Part shown: one piece after another, positions 9,806 through 18,968 of the stretch
Layout of the letters: each line of letters begins with the position of its first letter
Position numbering within the stretch: the first letter of the stretch is position 1
Origin: Chitinophaga tropicalis
Lineage (GTDB): Bacteria > Bacteroidota > Bacteroidia > Chitinophagales > Chitinophagaceae
Reading direction: 5' to 3'
NCBI RefSeq assembly: GCF_009758205.1
Contig: NZ_WRXN01000015.1
Span: 96,118-160,117 of the forward strand
DNA: 64,000 nucleotides
Translations under genes and position numbers: made by a program
Notes under the pieces: generated by a model
Database searches by the model: none
What the model saw: only the letters and a program-made list of their open reading frames with translations
What the model was told of the DNA's origin: nothing

Positions 9806-11035
9806 ATGGTCATAATTTCTCACCCAACCGGAAATGCAAATGTAAGGGCCGCGGTAGCGGGATTGGCTGATGCTGATCTGTTGTCTGGATTTTATACGGC
9901 TATTGCTTCATTTCCAGGTAGTACTCTTGACCGCCTGGGTGGAATAAAATCTTTGTCGGAAATACGCCGCCGCCGGTTTGAATCAAGGCTGCAGCCATTT
10001 GTAAAGACCTGGCCCTGGTGGGAGCTGGGAAGGTTATTGTCTGCAAAAGCAGGCCTGGCCGGACTTACCAGGAATGAGACCGGGATCTTTTCTGTAGATG
10101 CTGTGTATCACAGTATAGACAGGCGGCTTACTTCGCAGCTGACAGGGATGGCAGAGAAAGTGAATGCAGTATATGCTTATGAGGATGGAGCGATGTACAC
10201 TTTCCGCGAAGCAAAAAGACTTGGACTGAAGTGTTTATACGATCTGCCTATTGGCTACTGGCGTACTTCACAACGACTGCTGGGGCTTGAAAGAGAGCGG
10301 TGGCCGGAATGGGGCAATACAATGAGGGGGCTGACATCTTCTGAAACCAAGCTGTCACGTAAGGAGGAAGAACTGAAACTGGCTGACAGGATCTTTGTTG
10401 CCAGCAGTTTTACAGGTAAAACGCTGAAAGATTACCCGGGCAGACTGGGACCGGTAGAAGTAATACCATATGGATTCCCGGCTGTGAACGGCAGCAGGGA
10501 ATATGAAAAGATATCCGGAAGGCCTTTGCGGTTGTTATTTGTGGGTGGTTTATCACAGCGTAAAGGTATTGCAGACATGTTTGCGGCGGTAGATAAGCTG
10601 GGCGATGCTGTAAGTCTTACAGTGGTAGGCAGAAAGGCAACGGAAGACTGTGCACCGCTGAATGCGGCACTGGCAAAACATAAGTGGATACCCAGCCTGC
10701 CGCATGCAGAGATACTTAAGACGATGAGAGCACATGATGTGCTGCTTTTCCCTTCATTATTTGAAGGATTTGGCCTGGTTATAACAGAGGCAATGTCGCA
10801 AGGCACGCCGGTGATAACGACAGACCGTACTGCCGGTCCTGATCTCATTACAAACGGAGAGAATGGCTGGCTGATAGAAGCCGGATCTACAGAATCATTA
10901 TACAATACAATAACAGGATTAGTGCATGCCCCAGACCAGATAGCAAAAGCAGGCCTGGCAGCCATGGAGAAGGCGCGTAGCCGGCCATGGGAGGTTTATG
11001 GGAAGGAACTGGCAACAGCAATTTTAAAAGCTTAA
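9806..11035 (+). CDS. GT4-type glycosyltransferase
   Basis: GT-B fold glycosyltransferase, 409 residues. The C-terminal half has LRLLFVGGLSQRKGI (donor-binding start) and the E-x7-E motif in FPSLFEGFGLVITEAMSQG, diagnostic of the glycosyl transferases group 1/GT4 superfamily. The N-terminal acceptor domain is divergent and begins with a short MVIISHPTGNANVRAAV strand-loop. It starts 22 bp behind the flippase gene. It should add one sugar of the repeat unit at the cytoplasmic face; donor and linkage are unknown. Confidence 0.85.
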   Translation: MVIISHPTGNANVRAAVAGLADADLLSGFYTAIASFPGSTLDRLGGIKSLSEIRRRRFESRLQPFVKTWPWWELGRLLSAKAGLAGLTRNETGIFSVDAVYHSIDRRLTSQLTGMAEKVNAVYAYEDGAMYTFREAKRLGLKCLYDLPIGYWRTSQRLLGLERERWPEWGNTMRGLTSSETKLSRKEEELKLADRIFVASSFTGKTLKDYPGRLGPVEVIPYGFPAVNGSREYEKISGRPLRLLFVGGLSQRKGIADMFAAVDKLGDAVSLTVVGRKATEDCAPLNAALAKHKWIPSLPHAEILKTMRAHDVLLFPSLFEGFGLVITEAMSQGTPVITTDRTAGPDLITNGENGWLIEAGSTESLYNTITGLVHAPDQIAKAGLAAMEKARSRPWEVYGKELATAILKA

Positions 11036-11054
11036 TTATTACGTATCAGTAAAG

Positions 11055-12410
11055 ATGGGATACCAGGATAATACATCACTGGCTGCGAGGAAGAGTGCGG
11101 CGGCATCCATGCGATATCAGCGACTGAATGACAGGGCATCAGAGAAACTGATGTTACGCCTGAAACAGGGTGTATGGCTGTATTTTCTGTTGCTGGTATT
11201 TGAAGGCGCCCTGAGAAAATGGTTCCTCCCTTTTCTGGCTTCTCCTTTGCTGTTGGCACGTGAGCCGGTTGCCCTGTGGCTGATAATAATAACCTGGCAC
11301 CGGGGAATGATCCGTCCTTCCAATTATATGACATTAATGGTTATTACAGGCGTGATAAGCCTGATAGCTGCTGTGACGGTAGGACATGGTAACCTGTTTG
11401 TTGCGCTGTATGGCGCCCGTATCCTGCTCATACATTTCCCCCTGATGTTTGTAATAGCGAGCATTTTTACAAAGGAAGACATATTGCAATTAGGAAAGGC
11501 AACGGTTATCATAGCTATACCCATGGCTATATTGATCACGTTGCAGTTTAACAGTCCGCAGTCTGCCTGGGTGAACAGGGGTGTAGGCGGCGATATGGAA
11601 GGCGCCGGTTTCAGTGGGGCAATGGGCTATTTCCGTCCGCCTGGAACATTTTCATTTACTAATGGTACTACATTGTTCTTCAGTTTTGCTGCTTCATTTA
11701 TATTTTATTTCTGGCTGAAGAACGAGGGTATTATCAAACGCTGGATATTGATAGCAGCTACATGTGCATTGATATTTGCTATACCGGTCGCTATCAGCAG
11801 GGCCTTACTTTTCCAGGTAATTATCACCGTGCTTTTCCTGGCATTTGCAGGTTCCAGTAACCCGGAGTATGTAGGGAAGCTGATAGCGGCGGCAGTAGGG
11901 TTGGTGCTGGTGATGGTAATACTCAGCCAGACAAGCATGTTCAGTGCTGCTACGGAAGTATTTATGTCACGTTTCACGGATGCTAATGAAAGTGAAGGTG
12001 GTCTTGAAGGGGTTTTCCTGGACCGTTTCCTGGGAGGAATGATCACAGCCCTGACGTCGTCTTCTGAAATGCCTTTCTTTGGATATGGCCTGGGGATGGG
12101 TACAAACGTGGGGGCGATGCTGTTGTCAGGGAACAGGACCTTTCTGATTGCAGAAGAAGAGTGGGCCAGGACTATAGGTGAGCTTGGACCCATACTTGGT
12201 CTGGGCGTTATTTTTATACGTGTGGGACTGGCATTTAACATGCTTACCCGTTCACTGCGCAAGCTGCGTGGAGGGGATGCGCTGCCATGGATGCTGCTAA
12301 GTGCAGGATTCCTGCTGGTAGCGCAGGGTGGCTGGAGCCAGCCTACTGCCCTGGGCTTTTCTGCTTTTACCGGCGCGCTGATCCTTGCTGCATTACGTGA
12401 CAATGATTAA
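11055..12410 (+). CDS. Wzy/O-antigen-ligase-like polysaccharide polymerase
   Basis: Membrane protein of 451 residues with about ten to twelve predicted helices and a large polar loop in the middle-to-late part (around GTFSFTNGTT and the segment with FFGYGLGMGTNVGAM), the layout of Wzy/WaaL proteins. It would polymerise the lipid-linked repeat units after flipping. Sequence identity in this family is always low, so the call rests on topology and on position between glycosyltransferase and acyltransferase genes. Confidence 0.75.
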   Translation: MGYQDNTSLAARKSAAASMRYQRLNDRASEKLMLRLKQGVWLYFLLLVFEGALRKWFLPFLASPLLLAREPVALWLIIITWHRGMIRPSNYMTLMVITGVISLIAAVTVGHGNLFVALYGARILLIHFPLMFVIASIFTKEDILQLGKATVIIAIPMAILITLQFNSPQSAWVNRGVGGDMEGAGFSGAMGYFRPPGTFSFTNGTTLFFSFAASFIFYFWLKNEGIIKRWILIAATCALIFAIPVAISRALLFQVIITVLFLAFAGSSNPEYVGKLIAAAVGLVLVMVILSQTSMFSAATEVFMSRFTDANESEGGLEGVFLDRFLGGMITALTSSSEMPFFGYGLGMGTNVGAMLLSGNRTFLIAEEEWARTIGELGPILGLGVIFIRVGLAFNMLTRSLRKLRGGDALPWMLLSAGFLLVAQGGWSQPTALGFSAFTGALILAALRDND

Positions 12411-12432
12411 TCTCATATCATATCCTAAAACC

Positions 12433-13452
12433 ATGACCAATACAACAAGCGGACCTGCCAGAGTGGGATGGATCGATGCGCTGAAAGGCATTGGCATTTT
12501 AACAGTAGCGGCCGGGCATATATTCCCGCATCCGGTTGCAAAATACCTTTATATATTTCATATGCCACTGTTCTTTTTCATAGGTGGTTTTTTATTTAAA
12601 CCTTCTGAAAACAGCAGGGAATTCTTCACAAAAAAGGCATTTCACCTGCTGGTGCCATATGTGGTTTTTCTCTGTCTTATATATGTGCCATGCGAGGTCA
12701 GCGAGTACCTGGATAACAAGGAATCACTGAAGGAAGCATTTGCCCGGCCCGTGCTGGGAGGCCGTTACCTGGTAGGATGGTGTGCTGTGTTCTGGTATAT
12801 AACGTGCTTTTTCCTGGTGCAGCAGCTAATGAACTACCTGGTGAATAATGTAAAGAGAACGTTCATTGCCTGGTTAATGTTTGTGTGCCTGCTTATCAGC
12901 TATGCACTGAACAGATGGTTGCCATCTTTCTGGTTACCATGGAATGCAGATGTGGTGTTTGCAGCAATTCCCATCTTCTATACCGGCTATCTTTATAAGA
13001 GTTGCCAGTCAGAGATGGCAAAATTTAAATGGGTATGGATATTAATGATGGCAGGTGCATTTGTACTTACCTGGTACTATCCGGAAAATATATATGAAAT
13101 GAAGAGTGGCCGTTATGGAATTCCATTCGTCACACTTCTTTCAGCTCTTATGATCATTTTTGGTTTGATAGAGATAGCAAAGCTGACAGAGCATTCCGTT
13201 TTTGTCAGCAAACCATTGAGTGAGCTGGGAAAAGCATCGATGATAGTGATGTACCTGCATCAGCCGGTACAGCTCATAATGCTTGAACATCTTTCCATTA
13301 CCAGTCCGGTATTACGTTTCCTGGTTGCAGTAACAGTATCTATGGGAGGCTATTACCTGTTAAACAATATGGAAATAGGCCGTGCACTCTTTTTAGGATC
13401 GATAGCAGACTTTAGGAAGATCTTCGGGCGAAATAAATTAGCAACGGTATAA
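12433..13452 (+). CDS. Acyltransferase family 3 (integral-membrane sugar O-acyltransferase)
   Basis: Multi-pass membrane acyltransferase. The family signature RVGWIDALKGIGILTVAAGHI is near the N-terminus and includes the conserved His of the active site. Around ten helices follow, with a conserved MYLHQPV near the end. Start at 12433 (MTNTTSGP) places the motif at the usual distance; in-frame ATGs at 12385 and 12403 would overlap the preceding gene. Likely adds acetyl or succinyl groups to the polysaccharide. Lacks the extracytoplasmic SGNH domain of OatA types. 339 residues from this start. Confidence 0.82.
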   Translation: MTNTTSGPARVGWIDALKGIGILTVAAGHIFPHPVAKYLYIFHMPLFFFIGGFLFKPSENSREFFTKKAFHLLVPYVVFLCLIYVPCEVSEYLDNKESLKEAFARPVLGGRYLVGWCAVFWYITCFFLVQQLMNYLVNNVKRTFIAWLMFVCLLISYALNRWLPSFWLPWNADVVFAAIPIFYTGYLYKSCQSEMAKFKWVWILMMAGAFVLTWYYPENIYEMKSGRYGIPFVTLLSALMIIFGLIEIAKLTEHSVFVSKPLSELGKASMIVMYLHQPVQLIMLEHLSITSPVLRFLVAVTVSMGGYYLLNNMEIGRALFLGSIADFRKIFGRNKLATV

Positions 13453-13456
13453 TCAG

Positions 13457-14629
13457 ATGAACATAGTTTTTTTTACGCATCCTTCCTTTCTCGGTTCACA
13501 AAGCATGCCCCGGTATGCAAAATGGTTGTCGGGAGGAATGGAGAGCCGCGGACATAAAATAGAGTTATGGTCACCGGAGCCGGTATCATACAAAATGCCG
13601 GTACCAGGTCCATTGAAAAAGTGGATGGGATATGCTGATCAGTACATCATCTTTCCTGCGGCAGTAAAAAAGCGTATCAGGGATTGTGGGGCAGATACTC
13701 TTTTCGTTTTTACAGACCATGCTTTAGGGCCATGGGTGCCACTGGTAGCAGACAGGCCACATGTGGTACATTGCCATGACTTCCTTGCCCAGCGCAGCGC
13801 AGCAGGGACTATTGAAGAAAATCCGACCAGCTGGACAGGGCAGCGCTACCAGGCATATATCCGCAATGGGTACAGGCAGGCACAGAACTTTATTTCCATT
13901 TCCGGCAATACAAAGCAGGACCTGCACCAGTTCCTGGGTTTCACACCGGAGGTGTCTGAAGTAGTATATAACGGTCTTACACAATCATTTACTCCCCAGC
14001 AGGATGTAGAGGTTCTGAGAGCGCAGCTGGCAGGACAGACGGGGATAGACCTGGCAAAAGGCTACCTGCTGCATGTGGGCGGTAATCAATGGTATAAGAA
14101 CAGGAGAGGAGTGGTAGAGATCTATGACGCATGGCGCTCAAAGACAAAACAGCAATTGCCCTTGCTGCTGATAGGCGCCAGGCCTAACAGGCAGCTGGAA
14201 GAAAGGATAGCTTCTTCCATATATAAACAGGACATTCATACACTGACAGGAAAGGACGATGCTTTTGTGAAGAAGGTCTATTCCGGTGCTACGGTCTTCA
14301 TCTTCCCTTCCCTGGCTGAAGGATTTGGATGGCCTATTGCAGAAGCGATGGCTTCAGGCGCTCCGGTTATCACTACGGAAGAAGCGCCAATGACGGAAGT
14401 AGCAGGTAACGCTGCTTTCCTGTTACCAAGAATGCCCCGCCAGATGGCCGATATAGCGGCATGGGCACAGAACGCGGCAAGTACGGTAGAACGTATCACC
14501 ACCATGCAACCGGAAGAAAGAGCCACAGTAGTGGCTGCCGGTATTGCCAATGCAGAGAGGTTTGATGCTGCGCTTGCACTGAACAGGATTGAAAATATTT
14601 ACCGGCAAATACTGGAAAAAGATAACTAG
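13457..14629 (+). CDS. GT4-type glycosyltransferase
   Basis: 390-residue GT-B glycosyltransferase. N-terminal domain starts MNIVFFTHPSFLGSQSMPRY; the C-terminal donor domain contains GYLLHVGGNQWYKNRRG and an E-x7-E motif in FPSLAEGFGWPIAEAMASG. It is separated by 4 bp from the acyltransferase gene and abuts the next glycosyltransferase gene directly (stop then ATG), so translational coupling is likely. Donor sugar not determinable; mannosyl or glucosyl transfer is common in the family. Confidence 0.87.
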   Translation: MNIVFFTHPSFLGSQSMPRYAKWLSGGMESRGHKIELWSPEPVSYKMPVPGPLKKWMGYADQYIIFPAAVKKRIRDCGADTLFVFTDHALGPWVPLVADRPHVVHCHDFLAQRSAAGTIEENPTSWTGQRYQAYIRNGYRQAQNFISISGNTKQDLHQFLGFTPEVSEVVYNGLTQSFTPQQDVEVLRAQLAGQTGIDLAKGYLLHVGGNQWYKNRRGVVEIYDAWRSKTKQQLPLLLIGARPNRQLEERIASSIYKQDIHTLTGKDDAFVKKVYSGATVFIFPSLAEGFGWPIAEAMASGAPVITTEEAPMTEVAGNAAFLLPRMPRQMADIAAWAQNAASTVERITTMQPEERATVVAAGIANAERFDAALALNRIENIYRQILEKDN

Positions 14630-15763
14630 ATGAATATCCTTCATATAATCCCCTCTTACAAACCTGCATATGTGTACGGAGGTCCTATTTACTCCAGTTC
14701 AGCCCTGTGTGAGCAGCTGGTGGCAGATGGGCATAAAGTAACGGTGATCACCACTACTGCCAACGGGAAAGATGAACTGAACGTACCAACGGGTGTGGTA
14801 CAGCAGGTAGATGGTGTGGATACAGTTTATTTTAAACGGTACACAAAGGACCATACGCATTTTACACCAGGGCTGATATGGTTCCTGTTCCGTAACATTA
14901 AAAAATACGATGCAGTACATATCCATTCCTGGTGGAACCTTGTAAGCATCTTCACTTTACTGGTTTGTTTTGTGAGAAGGGTAAGACCTGTTGTTTCTCC
15001 GAGAGGAATGCTGAGCGATTATGTTATTCAGACAAACCATAATTTTCAGAAGAAGGTGATACAGGGGGTGGTAGGTAACCCCTTACTGTCGAAGGTGAAA
15101 TTTCATGCTACGTCATTTGCTGAAGTGAACGAGATAAAGAAACTCTATCCCTCGTCTCAGGTGGCTGAGATCTTCAACTTCGTGAATGTTCCTGAGCTGA
15201 CCGACATAGGAAAGAACGGAGGTTCCCAGGAAGAGCTCAGGTTGCTTTTTTTAAGCAGGGTGGACCCTAAGAAAGGTCTGGAGCTTTTATTTGAAGGATT
15301 GAGCAAAGTAGCTTTCCCTTACAGGCTGACCATAGCAGGGCCGTACAAGGATGAATACAAACAGCAGCTGGAACAGCTTACACATACACTGGGTATAGCT
15401 GGCCGTATTACGTGGGCAGGCCCTGTTTACGGTGATGCGAAATTCAAACTGCTGCGTGAACATGACCTGATGGCGCTGACATCCTACAATGAAAATTTCG
15501 CCAACATCGTAATAGAATCGCTCGGTATGGGAACACCTGTGCTGATCAGCAATATGGTGGGACTGAGCAGATATATATCAGACAATGATCTGGGCTGGGT
15601 ATGTACTATTGACCCGGAAAACATCAAAGACACACTGAATAAAGTGTACAGTGAAAGAGGCCGGCTGCCGGCTATGTCTGCAGCGGCGCCGGTGCTGATG
15701 AAGCGGGATTTCGACAGCAAGGTGCTGGTGAATAAATATATCGAATTATACAAGTCAAAATAA
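14630..15763 (+). CDS. GT4-type glycosyltransferase
   Basis: 377 residues, GT-B fold. N-terminal glycine-rich segment PAYVYGGPIYSSSALCEQL, a mid-protein SPRGMLSDY typical of several bacterial GT4 enzymes, and the donor-site motif E-x7-E in YNENFANIVIESLGMGTPV. Starts on the base after the previous stop codon. Role: one addition step in the lipid-linked repeat unit; specificity unknown. Confidence 0.87.
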   Translation: MNILHIIPSYKPAYVYGGPIYSSSALCEQLVADGHKVTVITTTANGKDELNVPTGVVQQVDGVDTVYFKRYTKDHTHFTPGLIWFLFRNIKKYDAVHIHSWWNLVSIFTLLVCFVRRVRPVVSPRGMLSDYVIQTNHNFQKKVIQGVVGNPLLSKVKFHATSFAEVNEIKKLYPSSQVAEIFNFVNVPELTDIGKNGGSQEELRLLFLSRVDPKKGLELLFEGLSKVAFPYRLTIAGPYKDEYKQQLEQLTHTLGIAGRITWAGPVYGDAKFKLLREHDLMALTSYNENFANIVIESLGMGTPVLISNMVGLSRYISDNDLGWVCTIDPENIKDTLNKVYSERGRLPAMSAAAPVLMKRDFDSKVLVNKYIELYKSK

Positions 15764-15768
15764 TAAAG

Positions 15769-16635
15769 GTGTCCAACTCTATTACAGTCGTTATCCTCAC
15801 ATTCAATGAGGAAAAACACATTACACGGTGTATACAGAATCTGAAAAAGGTAGCAGAGAGGATCATCATTGTAGATAGTTTCTCGACAGACCGTACAGTT
15901 GAAATTGCGAAGCTGCTGGGTGTGGAAGTTTTTCAAAGGGCCTGGCCCAACAATCATTCAGACCAGTTCAACTGGGCGTTGGATAACTGTAACATCACCA
16001 CCACATGGACTATGCGCATGGATTGTGATGAATACCTGCTGGACGAGCTGATAAATGAGATCAATGAAAAGATCCCTAAGGCCAAACCTGAAACAGGTGG
16101 TTATATCATTAAACGCAGGGTGATCTTCATGGATAAATGGATGCGCTACGGAGGCTTCTATCCTCACCGCCTGCTGCGTATCTGGCGTACAGGTACGGCA
16201 AAGCTGGAAGAGAGGGCAATGGATGAACACGTGGTACTGGAAAAGGGAGAAACGGAAAGTCTGGAATATGATATGGTAGATCATAACCTGAATGATCTTA
16301 CCTGGTGGACGCATAAGCAGAACAACTATGCATCGAGGGAAGTGAAGGACCTGCTGGACATTGAGCAGCGTACAGTATCTTCCAATAACGTAGACGTTTC
16401 GCTGACAGGCGAGCAGGCGTCCAGGAAAAGATGGATCAAAGAGAAAGTATACAGCAAGATACCATTGTTCATGCGGCCTTTCTTTTACTTCATCTATCGT
16501 TACTTCTTCCTGTTCGGGTTCCTGGATGGTGGCGCCGGTTTGGTATGGCACTTCTTACAGGGGTTCTGGTACAGGTTCCTGGTAGATGCCAAGATGTATG
16601 AATTTAAACGCAATAACAGATTAAGGCAGGGATGA
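15769..16635 (+). CDS. GT2-family glycosyltransferase (GTG start)
   Basis: GT-A fold glycosyltransferase of 288 residues. Starts with SITVVILTFNEEKHITRCI, has the IIVDSFSTDRT nucleotide-binding strand and a D-x-D-like DCDE metal site. Resembles the WaaE/KdtX-like group 2 enzymes. The initiation codon appears to be GTG at 15769: the conserved first beta strand begins at codon four and no ATG is available between the previous stop and that strand. It ends overlapping the next gene by 4 bp (ATGA), so the two are likely coupled. Confidence 0.87.
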   Translation: MSNSITVVILTFNEEKHITRCIQNLKKVAERIIIVDSFSTDRTVEIAKLLGVEVFQRAWPNNHSDQFNWALDNCNITTTWTMRMDCDEYLLDELINEINEKIPKAKPETGGYIIKRRVIFMDKWMRYGGFYPHRLLRIWRTGTAKLEERAMDEHVVLEKGETESLEYDMVDHNLNDLTWWTHKQNNYASREVKDLLDIEQRTVSSNNVDVSLTGEQASRKRWIKEKVYSKIPLFMRPFFYFIYRYFFLFGFLDGGAGLVWHFLQGFWYRFLVDAKMYEFKRNNRLRQG

Positions 16636-17087
16636 GATTAGAAAAGCGTAAGGTAATATTTGCATTGGTCGTTTACTTACTGGCATTGATCTATGTCGTG
16701 TTCCTTGAGCCATCGAGGACCGGTGGAGAGCACTACAGTGCGCCAAGATGGATACCTCTGAAAGGTACCTATGAAATGATGATTGAGGCAGGTAGTTCCC
16801 GCTATTACTGGAGTCTTTTCCTGTTGAACCTTTTCGGAAATATCCTGCTGTTTATGCCTCTTGGTTTTTTGGGAGGGGCTTTGTCTGGCTTTCCTGCCAA
16901 TAAATTCAGAATAGTTGTTATTGCCTTTTTACTGAGCCTGAGTATTGAACTGTTACAGCTTACGTTAAAGATAGGCGTTTACGATTCTGATGATGTCCTG
17001 CTGAACGTGCTGGGCGCTTACCTGGGACTCTGCCTGTTTCACAGGTTTGTAGCAAAGAATATTATAGATACTTATAAAAATTCCTGA
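16632..17087 (+). CDS. VanZ-like membrane protein
   Basis: 151-residue membrane protein with about four helices. It matches VanZ-like proteins in FGNILLFMPLGFLGG, the SIELLQ motif in helix three and the final DDVLLNVLGAYLGL. VanZ confers low-level teicoplanin resistance in enterococci, but its relatives are frequent in polysaccharide clusters, where the role is unknown. The 4-bp overlap with the glycosyltransferase gene argues it belongs functionally to exopolysaccharide production rather than drug resistance. Confidence 0.8.
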   Translation: MRLEKRKVIFALVVYLLALIYVVFLEPSRTGGEHYSAPRWIPLKGTYEMMIEAGSSRYYWSLFLLNLFGNILLFMPLGFLGGALSGFPANKFRIVVIAFLLSLSIELLQLTLKIGVYDSDDVLLNVLGAYLGLCLFHRFVAKNIIDTYKNS

Positions 17088-17092
17088 TAATA

Positions 17093-17677
17093 ATGAACAA
17101 TTTTTACTTATCACAGTCGCAGGTACGTCTGAAGGATTTTGATGCTTCAGAGGGGCTTGACCGTGGTGCAGGGAAATTAAAGGAAGTTACCTGGTACATG
17201 GTGAAGATGTTCTTCTTCATGACTGCCTTTCCGGTACCTTCCGGCATTAAAGCCCGGCTTTTGCGCATGTTTGGTGCAAAGGTAGGACGTGGTGTAGTGA
17301 TCAAGCCGAGGGTTAACATTCATTTTCCATGGAAACTGGAGATAGGTGATGATGTGTGGCTGGGGGAGGAGGCATTCCTGCTCAATTTCGAGCCTTTACA
17401 GATAGGCAGTAATGTGTGTATTTCACAGCGTGCATTTATTTGCGGAGGTAACCATAACTACAGGGAGCCATCTATGCCTTACAGGAACGGACCTATTGTA
17501 CTGATGGACGGCTGTTGGATAGGCGCCTGCACGTTTGTAGGGCCGGGAGTGACCGTTGGAGTAGATACTGTGATCAGTGCAGGCTCTGTAGTAACTGCTT
17601 CTGTAACATCAAACGGAGTGTTTAAAGGTAATCCGCTGGTGTTTATAAAGCCGAGGTGGGCGTTAACAGAAAAATAG
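17093..17677 (+). CDS. wcaF: WcaF-like hexapeptide acetyltransferase
   Basis: Left-handed beta-helix O-acetyltransferase, 194 residues. Hexapeptide repeats run from about residue 75 to 180 (VKPRVNIHFPWKLEIGDD region, then GCWIGACTFVGPGVTVGVD). The conserved His in CGGNHNYREP is the expected catalytic base. N-terminal segment with PSGIKARLLRMFGAKVG is typical of the WcaF group of colanic acid enzymes. Predicted to acetylate a fucose or other sugar of the repeat unit with acetyl-CoA. Confidence 0.87.
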   Translation: MNNFYLSQSQVRLKDFDASEGLDRGAGKLKEVTWYMVKMFFFMTAFPVPSGIKARLLRMFGAKVGRGVVIKPRVNIHFPWKLEIGDDVWLGEEAFLLNFEPLQIGSNVCISQRAFICGGNHNYREPSMPYRNGPIVLMDGCWIGACTFVGPGVTVGVDTVISAGSVVTASVTSNGVFKGNPLVFIKPRWALTEK

Positions 17678-17699
17678 AAATAGAAATATAGCAACCCTT

Positions 17700-18947
17700 A
17701 TGTCGAAGCGAGTATTACTGATAGGAGGTAATTTTTCTCCGGAACCAACAGGTATAGGCAAGTACAACGGTGAAATGATCAAATGGCTGGCAGCACAAGG
17801 TTATGATTGCACAGTTATTACCAGCTATCCTTATTACCCCGAATGGAAGGTACAGCCGCCATATGATAAGCATAAGAACTGGTATAAGAAAGAAGTGACG
17901 GAAAGCAATGCACAGGGAGGGAAGATAACAGTTTACCGTTGCCCGCAGTATGTGCCAGGCAAGCCTTCGGGGATGAAACGTATCATACTGGACTTTTCAT
18001 TTTTTACGTCTGCTTTCTTCAAAGTTATACAGTTATTACCCCGTAAGAAATTTGATGTGGTAGTTGCCGTGGTGCCGCCTTTCCACCTGGGATTACTGGC
18101 AGTACTGTACAAGAAATTCAAAGGAGCCAGATTCCTTTACCATATCCAGGACATGCAGATAGAAGCAGCAAGAGATCTGAATATGATCAAATCTCCGCGG
18201 CTGATAAAAATGCTGTTTAAGCTGGAGCGTTACATCTTCAGACAGGCGGATGTAGTGAGCAGTATTTCTGATGGTATGATGCGTAAGATAGGAGAGAAAG
18301 CCGGAAAGGATATCTTTTTCTTCCCTAACTGGGTTGATGTGACTTTGTTCCATCCACTGGAAGGAAAGGCTGCATTGAAGACAGGATATGGGTTTGCCGC
18401 AACAGATAAGATCATTCTTTATTCCGGTGCTATCGGCGAAAAGCAGGGGCTGGAAGCTATCCTGCATACAGCAGATACATTGCGTGCAGATAAGCACCTG
18501 AAGTTCCTGATCTGCGGTTCAGGGCCTTATAAGGAAAAGCTGAAAGCAATGGCAGAATCTATGGACCTGGAAAATGTGATCTTCTTTCCTCTGCAGCCAT
18601 TTGAACGTTTTAACCAGTTCCTGAATATGGCGGATGTGCATCTGGTGATACAGAAAGCCAATGCAAGCGACCTGGTGATGCCTTCCAAGCTGACAACTAT
18701 ACTGGCTGTTGGCGGTCTGGCGCTGATCACTGCAAACAACGGCACCAGTCTGCATGACCTGGTAAGCAGGTATAACATGGGCATACTGGTTAATGCAGAA
18801 GACCAGCAGGCACTGACAGAAGGAATTGTCAGGGCAGTACAGGACAATGTATCAGATATTGCCATGAATGGCCGCTCTTATGCTGAAACCCACCTGGCTG
18901 TAGGGAAGATCATGTCACGCTTTGAAGAAGCAGTGGTAGTTAGTTAA
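17700..18947 (+). CDS. wcaI: WcaI-like GT4 glycosyltransferase
   Basis: 415-residue GT-B enzyme whose N-terminus (GGNFSPEPTGIGKYNGEM, then SYPYYPEWKV) is the signature of WcaI-type fucosyl/hexosyltransferases. Donor domain includes KIILYSGAIGEKQGLE and VMPSKLTTILAVGGLAL. In colanic acid synthesis WcaI is thought to add fucose to the lipid-linked glucose, which fits the presence of both GDP-fucose enzymes and the WcaJ-like initiator in this locus. The exact reaction here is an inference from that similarity. Confidence 0.85.
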   Translation: MSKRVLLIGGNFSPEPTGIGKYNGEMIKWLAAQGYDCTVITSYPYYPEWKVQPPYDKHKNWYKKEVTESNAQGGKITVYRCPQYVPGKPSGMKRIILDFSFFTSAFFKVIQLLPRKKFDVVVAVVPPFHLGLLAVLYKKFKGARFLYHIQDMQIEAARDLNMIKSPRLIKMLFKLERYIFRQADVVSSISDGMMRKIGEKAGKDIFFFPNWVDVTLFHPLEGKAALKTGYGFAATDKIILYSGAIGEKQGLEAILHTADTLRADKHLKFLICGSGPYKEKLKAMAESMDLENVIFFPLQPFERFNQFLNMADVHLVIQKANASDLVMPSKLTTILAVGGLALITANNGTSLHDLVSRYNMGILVNAEDQQALTEGIVRAVQDNVSDIAMNGRSYAETHLAVGKIMSRFEEAVVVS

Positions 18948-18968
18948 CGTATTTCAACCTTGTCAACT

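Noticed and set aside
16632..17087. A glycopeptide resistance gene
   Set aside because: VanZ-like proteins are widespread in polysaccharide loci and no other resistance genes are present.
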